Shown: positions 57,301 through 64,000 of the stretch, piece after piece
How positions within the stretch are numbered: the stretch's first letter is position 1
Layout: each line of letters begins with the position of its first letter
Assembly: GCA_039566865.1 (NCBI GenBank)
Contig: CM076944.1
Coordinates: forward strand, 9,012,501 to 9,076,500
Direction: 5' to 3'
DNA: 64,000 nt
From: Aurelia coerulea
Taxonomy: Eukaryota > Cnidaria > Scyphozoa > Semaeostomeae > Ulmaridae
Notes under the pieces: generated by a model
What the model was told of the DNA's origin: nothing
Seen by the model: only the letters and a program-made list of their open reading frames with translations
Databases searched by the model: none
Made by a program: the position numbers and the translations under genes

Positions 57301-59976
57301 CTGCGGTCGCAGAAAGGAAAATATTTTTTCATGCACTGGATGAACGCAATATCATAATACAAAAAGATTATCCTACCTACTCCAGTTTGGTATGACGTTA
57401 TCTGGAATTTTCCTCCATGTGACCTTGCTAAGCTAGTAGCTTTTTCCACCTGCTCCTCAAAAGTCTCTGAAAACTTACTATCTCCCTTGTAGAAAGCAGT
57501 GCTGTAGCTGTAACTAAATTTTGGTGCAATCTCCTTTGAAAAGGTTTCATTTACACATAATGTCCCACCAGTGAAATCTGCAATGCTAGCTATCTTATGA
57601 TATCCAATTTCTTTCAAATGTTTGTTCATGGTTTCAATTCCAGCAAAACAAACTATTGGAGATTGTTTTGAAGTTTGTTCAACATGTTTATAATGTGCAC
57701 CAGTCAAACCATCACATTCATAATTTGATAGAAAATTGTCAGCAATATACACATGAACATTACTTTCTTTATGTTTGTGAGGAATTTCTTTCCATTCTAT
57801 ATTCCTTCCATTGAAATTCATTGAAACAGGTGAAAGAGTTTTGCGTATTGATGACTGGAAATTTAATGCTTCTTTTGGTATCATCATAGATTGATCAGCA
57901 ACATTAGCTGTAAGAATAATATTTTGAAGATTAGTGTCCATGAAAATATGCATCCACATTTTACACCAATAAAAATACTTACAGTAGTAAAAGCCATGAA
58001 AGCTGCCCATGGTTGCATGACTTCCATACTGGGCTCTAATAATTTAAGGTTTACCTATTTGCAACAACATCATATGCATTGTGTTGCTGCAAATAGGTAA
58101 ACCAAAATTATCAGAGCCCAGTATAAAAGTCATGCAACCATGGACAGCCAGAGGCGTGGCCTGTGTGCAGACTTTACTTTCCACTGCGAAGGAGAGCCAA
58201 GGCGGATCCTTCGCAGTGGAAAGTAAAGTTTGCACGCAGGCTACCAGAGGTGCCGGAAGCTCGAGTTTTGTTTTGGTTTTGGCTGAGTTTTAGTTTTTGG
58301 CCCTATGTTGTGAGGACAAAGTGTGGAACTCAATGGCCTATCAAAAGTTAAGTTTGAAACTTCAATCTTATGAAAGAATTGACAGCTACATCAAAATTGA
58401 AAACTTTAGGATGATCAAACTTTCGGATGAAAATTTGTCAAAAAGTTTAATAGTCTGAAAAATTCAAATTCTTTTAAAATACATACAATAAAACACAAAT
58501 TTCTGCCATGCAATTGTTAAAAAATGAATATGCTGTCAATGTCATCGGCTATCTGGTTTCTAAAGTGAGTTTCCACATTTGTAGTTGTCAGTAACAATGT
58601 TCTAGAGTCAATGGGGGTACTTCTTCTACGTTTTCATCTGCCATCAATTTTGAAAACAATTTTCATTCGGAACTATTCCTTTCTTTGTGGGATAAACACT
58701 ATCAATACATCTATATATAAGTTAGTTAATGTTGCACTTGATTAATTAACGTAAAAATTATAACTAATTTTTAACATACATTTGGCATTATTATGCAAAA
58801 AATTGTTTGTCGAAAGTTTTTTCGTCCGACATTCTAGAAAAAGCGTACTACCTTAGTCCCTTCAAATTTTGCCTGCTTTTAATTTTCGCCCCGGAGGAGG
58901 GCGAAAATTAAAGGGGGTGAATTGCAGAAATATTTTGGGGGGGGCAAACATTAGAGGGTGCGGAAATTAAAGGAAGGGAAAAAATCGATTTTCTATGAAA
59001 GAACTTTTAGTTTTGATTGCAATACAAAATACAAGACATGCGTTACTCTGCAATAACAATAATATTGTCCTCCCCTGTGTCTAAGGGGTGATTTTGTTGT
59101 TCTAAATCCATTTTGTTCTCTTCATCCTCGGGGCCATATCCATCCAAATTACATAATATCAATCCAAAACAGGGGGCGAAAATTAAAGGGAGCGAAACTC
59201 CCGCAAACTTTTGCACAAGGGGGGTGAAAATTAAAGGGAGCAAAATTGAAGGCAGGCGAAATTTGAAAGGACTAAGGTACAAGTTTTTTGTCCGAACGCG
59301 GGGGTTGGGGGCTACATAGTATATTTTGCTGACGGGATGTGCACTCCTTTCCGGGTATCCTTTTCGCCTCTTTTTTCTAACGCCGGGTATCAAAAGAAGG
59401 CAAATTTTCTAAAGCCGGTTGTCAAAAGTGTTGTTTCATTGTTTTTTGACGAATTTTTACGTTTTGGGGTAAGCTTTTCGCCGATTTTTTCTAAAGTAAA
59501 GCCGGCTATCATTTCGAGGGAAAATTTCTAAAGCCGGGTGAAAATTGTTTTCTTGGAGTGCACACCCCCGTACAATTGAAGGTCAAGTACACCCCCCCCC
59601 CTCCCGGGGTCCGAACTTGTTTTTCCGAAATTTTTTCCGTCCGAAAGTTTTCGATTTTAATGTACCTACTTTTTCTAGACTCTTTCTGCAGCTTATTTTC
59701 TTTCGGAGCATTACTTTTACTTGGTCTGTTCTCTTTGGTATTCCTTGATTTCGTATCTGCTTGAGCAGCCGATAAATTATCATTTTCTGCCCAGCCACGA
59801 GCTAGAAATAGGCCTAATAATGCCACCAGTGCCAGTGCCAGCATGGCTGCTATCAACATCACGACATATTTAATGTTGATAGATTTATTTTCTCGGCCTG
59901 ATCTCTTCCCTGGATGTCTGGTCGTTGGTTTGTTTTCCCTTTTTCGAACGCCATTTTTCGCTGATCGACCAGCCAT
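48159..59976 (-). CDS. Type II membrane prolyl-4-hydroxylase-like 2-oxoglutarate dioxygenase, spliced gene (4 exons)
   Basis: Exons 59976-59670, 57907-57377, 55290-55041 and 48342-48159 join with matching phases (1,1,2) to a 423-residue protein. Residues 1-34 are basic and cytosolic; about 35-59 form one hydrophobic segment (VVMLIAAMLALALVALLGLF); the rest would be lumenal, with possible N-glycosylation at NET, NHT and NGS. The C-terminal half is a P4H-type domain. The Fe ligands are H284 and D286 (YKNHTDC) and H347 (MSVHNA); K357 lies ten residues after the distal His and would bind 2-oxoglutarate; GGETKFP and KKGRALVWNN are the usual strand motifs. An in-frame TAA at 60009-60007 just upstream supports the start. 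The family oxidises proline or related residues with Fe(II), O2 and 2-oxoglutarate; this substrate is unknown. There is no EF-hand (unlike P4HTM) and no collagen-P4H peptide-binding domain that I recognise. Confidence 0.88.
48440..49195 (-). mobile_element. LINE 3'-end fragment, second family, with zinc-knuckle remnant
   Basis: Minus strand encodes CPTIDCIEDMEHSLLLCLSP (a C-x-H-C knuckle) and, after stops, LNRNLLEYILRFIHETGRF, which resembles the C-terminal tail of some LINE ORF2 proteins. The 3' UTR matches 38530-38890. It lies in the dioxygenase intron, about 100 nt upstream of exon 4. Confidence 0.65.
49570..50057. repeat. G-run bounded minisatellite
   Basis: A G run at 49579-49598 and a C run near 50035-50047 bound diverged units of about 30 bp with ggtctagccaagggtaccat. 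The ends cgctcacggggg and cccccgtgctcccgc are roughly inverted. Confidence 0.7.
50376..50993. mobile_element. Long-arm foldback, ~270-bp arms
   Basis: cctaacaagagcagattttg and caaaatctgctcttgttaat mark the ends; the arms pair inward through ttaccc-ttcttctttc to a loop near 50680. A degraded single arm lies at 53685-53800. Each arm reads as a similar short peptide (CPTSFGETFA), a palindrome artefact. Confidence 0.85.
51037..53215 (-). mobile_element. Degraded LINE, RT region with several frameshifts
   Basis: Consecutive minus-strand frames: linker (53221-52964), LKFLEKINPAKAAGPDN (52920-52639), RT core with GMILIDLQKAFDTIDHEI, CGVPQGSILGPLIFLLYVN and LLYADDSCLVF (52526-51912), and the C-terminus KIQTAQNKCIRFCLSMNN (51788-51477). 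The 3' end is an ATAC-type tail at 51045-51070. The endonuclease is missing; the 5' edge is a G run. It lies in the dioxygenase intron 3. Confidence 0.88.
53205..53645. repeat. G/C-run bounded minisatellite
   Basis: gggggggtacttcac at 53206 and gtgaagtaccccccc at 53622 are inverted. The interior has iterated ataccc.atcccagaa units. Confidence 0.78.
53806..55005. mobile_element. MITE, CCGGGTGAGTC family, copy split by a nested foldback
   Basis: A diverged left end near 53806 and the right tip tttttcgactcacccgg ending at 55005 with TA after it. The body includes accgattaaagctgggtaa-like sequence in inverse and is split by 54089-54672. Its end lies 35 nt from the dioxygenase exon 3 donor. Confidence 0.65.
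54089..54672. mobile_element. Foldback element, CAGGGTGTCC family, copy 2
   Basis: Nearly the same sequence as 3943-4536. Inserted within another MITE (53806-55005), which shows that it is younger than its host element. Confidence 0.88.
55041..55290 (-). CDS. Dioxygenase exon 3: catalytic core
   Basis: 250 nt; the acceptor tgtctttcag ends at 55291 and the donor gtaagt begins at 55040. It carries the HxD motif (NHTDC), the FATILVYLQDV strand, GGETKFP, KKGRALVWNN, the distal His (SVHNA) and the 2-oxoglutarate Lys (GRKVIIQRW). All catalytic residues are present, so the enzyme is expected to be active. The reading frame appears to stop right after QRW, but the strong donor shows the codon is split. 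Confidence 0.93.
55751..56355. mobile_element. Foldback MITE, GGGTGCGCC family, copy 2
   Basis: TA-flanked at both ends (55749-55750, 56356-56357) with CCGGGTGCGCC tips. Same arms and interior as 594-1356. Lies in the dioxygenase intron 2. Confidence 0.9.
56358..57376. other. Dioxygenase intron 2, unannotated part
   Basis: Small palindrome-like blocks of aggaaattttcc/ggaaaatt near 56910-56950; no gene. Confidence 0.45.
57377..57907 (-). CDS. Dioxygenase exon 2: stalk and N-terminal catalytic region
   Basis: 531 nt; the acceptor ttcttacag ends at 57908, and the donor gtagga begins at 57376. It encodes residues 103-280, including VHVYIADNFLSNYECDGLTG (the FLS..EC start typical of P4H domains) and GGKFQITSYQTGVG leading into the metal-binding strand. 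NET gives a possible glycosylation site. Confidence 0.88.
58002..58149. repeat. Near-perfect palindrome
   Basis: ggttgcatgacttccatact pairs with agtataaaagtcatgcaacc, and ggtttacctatttgcaacaa with ttgctgcaaataggtaaacc, leaving a short loop at about 58070. Lies in the dioxygenase intron 1, about 100 nt from exon 2. Confidence 0.85.
58157..58243. repeat. 87-bp hairpin with GTAGCCTGCGTGCA-type ends
   Basis: Arms of 38 bp (ctttactttccactgcgaag and its inverse) around a 13-nt loop; the outer ends gtggcctgtgtgcag and ctacgcaggc-type inverse resemble the 45451 element. Confidence 0.85.
58851..59277. mobile_element. MITE with CCTTAGTCC ends
   Basis: ccttagtcccttcaaatttt and its inverse aaatttgaaaggactaagg, TA on both sides (58849-58850, 59278-59279). 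Subterminal repeats are gcgaaaattaaaggg. In the dioxygenase intron 1. Confidence 0.85.
59330..59606. repeat. G/C-run bounded minisatellite in dioxygenase intron 1
   Basis: Inverse-oriented copy of 41622-41935: gacgggatgtgcactccttt at one end and gtacacccccccccc at the other, with ctaaagccggg units between. Confidence 0.75.
59670..59976 (-). CDS. Dioxygenase exon 1: cytosolic tail and signal anchor
   Basis: 307 nt from the ATG at 59976; the donor gtaggt begins at 59669, phase 1. It encodes a Lys/Arg-rich tail, one transmembrane segment and a charged Lys/Asn/Glu stalk. The alternative donor 8 nt further on would give the wrong phase for the next exon. A G-rich repeat unit (59330-59606) begins about 60 nt into the intron. 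Confidence 0.85.
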
Positions 59977-60170
59977 GACAACGTTAGTGAGTGTGTATGT
60001 GTTGATTTAGGCCATTTACGCCATCTGACAAAAGGAAGGCGGAAGTAACTTCCACACGAGGGTGTTGCCTACAGGGAAACAAACTAGACTCATATCATGA
60101 CGTAAATCCCTCTGAAAACGGCAACTCAGCACAAATTTTTGTGCCACCAATCAGTGCGCAGTATTTCATC

Positions 60171-60468
60171 ATGGGTAGTTAGACACTGCTGGTGTGCTTC
60201 TATGGAGAAGAGCTGGATAATATTTATCTGCGGGGGAAAATTTTTACAGTACTGCGGAGGAGATACCTGCGGGGGAAATTTTTTATAGTACTGCGGAGGA
60301 GATATCTGCGGGGGAAATTTTTATAGTACTGTGGAGGAGATATTGGAAGCGAAGAGTTTTCGTCCTTTCGATATCTCCTCCGCAGTACTGCAAAAAATTT
60401 CCCCCGCAGATACATAATATCCAGCGCTCCTCCATAGATGCACACCAGCAGTGTCTAACTACCCATGA
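60171..60468. repeat. 298-bp foldback with internal tandem units, upstream of the dioxygenase start
   Basis: catgggtagttagacactgc at 60171 and its inverse ending at 60468. The left arm holds three direct units of tgcgggggaaattttt-actg-ggaggagata type, the right arm one. Lies about 200-490 nt upstream of the ATG at 59976, so it may overlap the promoter or 5' UTR. Confidence 0.85.
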
Positions 60469-61275
60469 TTTCATAATAACAATACGAATCGCATTGTTTA
60501 AGCCAATCAAATTTATCAAATTTCTGTTGTAGCGACAAGTCTGCAGGGGGAGCGAAACAAGAGACTTTATTAGAATGAGTCTAGAAACAAACCAGAATGC
60601 TTGATTAAAGCATTGGGTATAGGGCTAAGGTTGTGAAACAAAATTAAGGTCTCCCCAAAGACAAAATGATTTTCAATCCCGAAGAAAAGATTTCACATCT
60701 TCAGCATACCCGACCCAAGTAAAAACTTTGGCTGCTTATTTTGATTTGCTCGAGTGCGTTCAGAGGTGTGATATCTGTTGATTTCGGAGACCTGATACTT
60801 TTGTTTACAAAATTCACCTCTACTCTCTTGATCACGAGTTTGAACTTCAACTTTAAGTCCAAAAGTTGAGTCCTGACTCCTGGTAATCGATGCCACCCAC
60901 CCCTGAGGGCTACTCTTTCTTTATACAGGAATGTGCACCAGTTGTGGTAGACTACCCCCGCCCTCGGCATCCCCCGGCACCCCCAATGTAGCTACGGCCC
61001 TGGTGGTAGTTGTGGTCTAAATTTCCGTTTCCGTTTACATTTTACCGGTACAGTCTTGATCCGCTAAAAATTGTCGAGGTTCAAGGGCGTTTTCGTTGCA
61101 CCAGATTAACATGGGTACCAGTGCCAACAAGAATGATTAAAAACATATTAAAAATAACTATTTTTGACGACCTGGACTCTAATCGCTCGTCAAAACAAGA
61201 CTTACATCAAACTGAGACCGCTCATATTCAGTCTCACTACACAAGGACCGTCAATTTCTCGCTCATCGCTCATCT
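60469..61275. other. No feature recognised
   Basis: Between the palindrome and the hAT-like element; open frames on both strands are unrecognised. Confidence 0.4.
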
Positions 61276-61283
61276 CATTGGAG

Positions 61284-63157
61284 CAGTGGCGTAGCCAGGG
61301 TCCTGTCTTTGGGGGGGGCAAGATGCGAGCGAAGCGAGCAAAAATGGGGGTCCGGGGGCCACGCCCTTTAGAATGCCGGAAACACCCTCTTTTAGACAAA
61401 GTCACCCAGAATCGAAGAATAAAAGAGCTAAGTTCAATAAAGTTGCAGATGAAAATTTAGGTACTTGGAGTTGCCTACTCCAAAAACAAGAATATGCCTG
61501 AACAAAACAAGCAGATGAAATAGGTAAACTTTCGATGCCATTGTAAAAAACAATCAATGACAGCTTCCCTTCTTCTTTTAGTCTTATTTGAATTCTAATC
61601 AAAATGTTGTAGTTTAGAAACTCTAATGTTATTGCTAACATCAGAATACCCATGTCATGCGTGGTAGATTGATTGGAACACTTGTCAGCAGAAGGGTTGA
61701 TTGACCCATCGAGGGCCCACGAAGAATGCTAAGGGTTTGGGCCCATGAAGCAGGTTTTATACCATCGTTCGCCAACTTCAATTTTTATTCGTCTGTCGTC
61801 TCGAAACTTTTATCAACACGCTAGAAAAACAGCAAATGCTCGTGCAATTAAAGGGAATAGACATAGCTATATCTCGTAGCCACTATAAATAGGCTTAAGA
61901 AACGCCCACAAATCCATTGTTTCTTCAGCTACACAATGAGACCGGATGCGTCAAAGTGGTCGAGTATAATAGAATATATTTTTGACCTGGCCCGGGCCAG
62001 CTTTTAACTATGTCGATTCCCTTTAAATGATGACGTTTAGTGAGCATAAGAAACAAAGCGATTGCAGCGGCGTGGCCAGGATGAATAAAGTGGGGGTATA
62101 ACAATGAGGGGGCCTGGGGAAATTTTTGTGGCCACCCCCTTTAATGTGGCTTAGAATTCATCTCCCATTATCATGCTTGCCTTCAGCGACAAGGAAGCCT
62201 TGATCGTTTTGTAACAATTATCCTATGAATCAGAGCACGAGTAAATTTTTGAAGAATGACCCTTTACTTTGTCTTAGAATGCATCTCCCATTATCATGCC
62301 CATGCTTGCCTTTAGCGACAAGGAAGCCTTTATCGTTTTGTGACGGTTATTGTGTGAATCAGAGCACGAGGAAAGTTTTGAAAAAAGATCCTTTACTTTG
62401 GCTTAGAATGCGTCTCCCAATATCATACTTGCCAGTGCCAAGATTTGAAATTTATCGGAAAATTCTTTCCCAACCTATACCCAGCTATTTTCTCTTCGGT
62501 TTTAGATGAAATTTTTGAGAAGCACACATTGACTTTCATGGCACTTTCGAAAAGAGGGGCACTGTCGATGAAAATTAAGGAAGGCATAAGTAAATGCTAG
62601 ATGCATCTGGGAGTGTAGAAATCGCGATGAAGTAGACCCGAAGTAAACAAGTGGCAGCATGTTGCCAAAGACGAAAAGTGTAAACACACATAGAAGTGCA
62701 AGCGAAGCGAGCAGAAATTTCTGAGAAGCGCTTAATTTGATTTATATTTTTTCCCAAATAGATGCAATACACATACACAGTTAAAGGGGTGCCTAAGTCG
62801 GGTTCATTGATTTTAAGAAAGCTGCAATGCCTGGACGTGATAACAAGCCAAACGGTAGTATGATGTTATACGAGACATACTATGATAGATGTTTGGAATT
62901 GCGAGCGAAGCGAGCAAAAATTTTTACTATCCTTGTTGACTTAAACGATGCGAAGATGCCATTTATTAGTTAAAGGGATTGACTTCCTCGTCCCCGTTTG
63001 ACATTCACAAACAGCGCTGCGACAATTGTTGGCGGTAAATACAACTTACCCCCCCCCCTTAGTTTTTCAACGGATTTGGATGAATCACGAAAACCACCTT
63101 TGGCGATGATTGGGGGGGGGCGGCCGCCCCCCCCTTGCCCCCCTGGCTACGCTACTG
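61284..63157. mobile_element. hAT-like non-autonomous element, 8-bp TSD CATTGGAG
   Basis: The ends CAGTGGCGTAGCCAGGG and CCCTGGCTACGCTACTG are inverted. CATTGGAG is found at 61276-61283 and 63158-63165. Contains several gcgagcgaagcgagc motifs and three direct units of about 125 bp (62145-62430). No transposase frame. Confidence 0.9.
62150..62430. repeat. Tandem units of about 124-128 bp inside the hAT-like element
   Basis: CTTAGAATTCATCTCCCATT near 62150 recurs near 62274 and, diverged, near 62402, with gacaaggaagcctt and aatcagagcacgag shared in between. Confidence 0.8.
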
Positions 63158-63165
63158 CATTGGAG

Positions 63166-64000
63166 TGGATTGATGTTGTTGTTGTGAGGGCCTTCATGTC
63201 AGTGAAGTGAGGGCCTATTGCCAAACTCTTCCCAAAACGGCAAAAAATTTCCTGCTGGGAACAAATTTGTTCCCCGACCAATCAGGATGCAAGACTTGAA
63301 ATAACTTGATCGGACTTGCTGATTCTTCTTCAATTTAAACTTCCCGCCAAAGGCAGACAAAGACGCGTTAGATTGAACGGCTGTAACGATCAAAATCTCG
63401 AAGTAGCGAGCGAATTCATACGAGATATTTTGCGTCCATCACTTGTAAAGTAGGAGGTTTTTGCGTTGATAGCCCGAAGAAACATTCATCTGAGTATTAA
63501 TAGCTTGTTTTTTTGCAGGGTAGCACTTCAGGAAAACAAATTTTTGCGGCCTTTTAGGGCGGCGGTTTTGAGAAAAATAGCAGGTGGATTAGGCCATGTC
63601 CATTACTGGAAGCGTGTGGCTATATGAGTCGTAGTTACGGCGTCTACCATATCAGTCTGTCAATAGCAATAAATACGAACTTGTAATCAGTCTCACAAAT
63701 TCTTACGAACAAGAATACAATGAAAACAGTTGGAGAATGGAGATAGCTTCAAATTTGGTACATTGGTTGCCAAACATTCATACTGGTTTTGCAGTAAATT
63801 TCCAAATCGATACACAACTGTTTCTTGCTTAGGCCCTATAAAAAAAAGGCAGAAATAGTCACAAGGAACAAGGCAGTAAATAAGGCGTTCGTCGTTAGAG
63901 CGTTTCTCGGCAGCCTAGTGAAGCTTCAAACATTTTTTGTGAGTCGCATATATTTTTCGGTGTTTCTTTTTTACAAAATGAAAGAGTTACGTTGAAGATA
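63166..64000. other. No gene; one short repeat match
   Basis: tacgaacttgtaatcagtct near 63674 and the preceding bases match 17771-17820. Otherwise nothing supported. Confidence 0.4.

Overview
This is an AT-rich animal (metazoan) nuclear fragment: genes with GT-AG introns, a CR1-type LINE whose ORF1 carries an SGNH esterase, and very dense non-autonomous DNA transposons. The repeat landscape resembles a marine invertebrate, most likely a cnidarian such as an anthozoan or octocoral; that placement is inference. There is no bacterial, phage or CRISPR content, and I recognise no tRNA or rRNA.

Three spliced genes can be assembled, all on the minus strand. (1) MMADHC (cobalamin trafficking protein CblD): five coding exons between 27204 and 16694, complete except for the first few codons. 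(2) A BEN-domain gene: two coding exons between 31904 and 30433, 5' end missing. (3) A type II membrane protein with a C-terminal prolyl-4-hydroxylase-type Fe(II)/2-oxoglutarate dioxygenase domain: four exons from 59976 to 48159, complete at 423 residues. Intron phases match at every junction.

The rest is mostly mobile DNA. A nearly full-length CR1-like LINE lies at about 9400-14510 (minus strand), with ORF1 intact and ORF2 broken by a frameshift and by a 771-bp inserted element. Truncated LINE 3' ends lie at 21377-22400, 25291-25960, 28096-28562, 33625-34393, 38530-38890, 38891-39912, 48440-49195 and 51037-53215. At least fifteen foldback or MITE-like elements are present. Most are flanked by TA and several unrelated ones share CCGGGTG or CAGGGTG tips; others have TTAA, TTA, 4-bp or 8-bp target duplications.

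The most striking structure is 28623-35710. A Tc1-like pair of long inverted ends (CAGTACACGC, TA outside both) bounds about 7.1 kb. Inside it are a transposase N-terminal fragment, the BEN gene, a 3.3-kb TIR element, a 1.77-kb hAT-like element with a perfect 8-bp duplication, and inside that a LINE fragment.

Layout: 1-9400 dispersed repeats and foldbacks; 9400-14510 CR1 LINE; 14.5-16.5 kb foldbacks; 16.5-27.2 kb MMADHC with TE-filled introns; 28.6-35.7 kb nested Tc1-like region; 36-48 kb many foldbacks and two LINE fragments; 48.2-60.0 kb dioxygenase gene with TE-filled introns; 60.2-60.5 kb palindrome just upstream of it; 61.3-63.2 kb hAT-like element.
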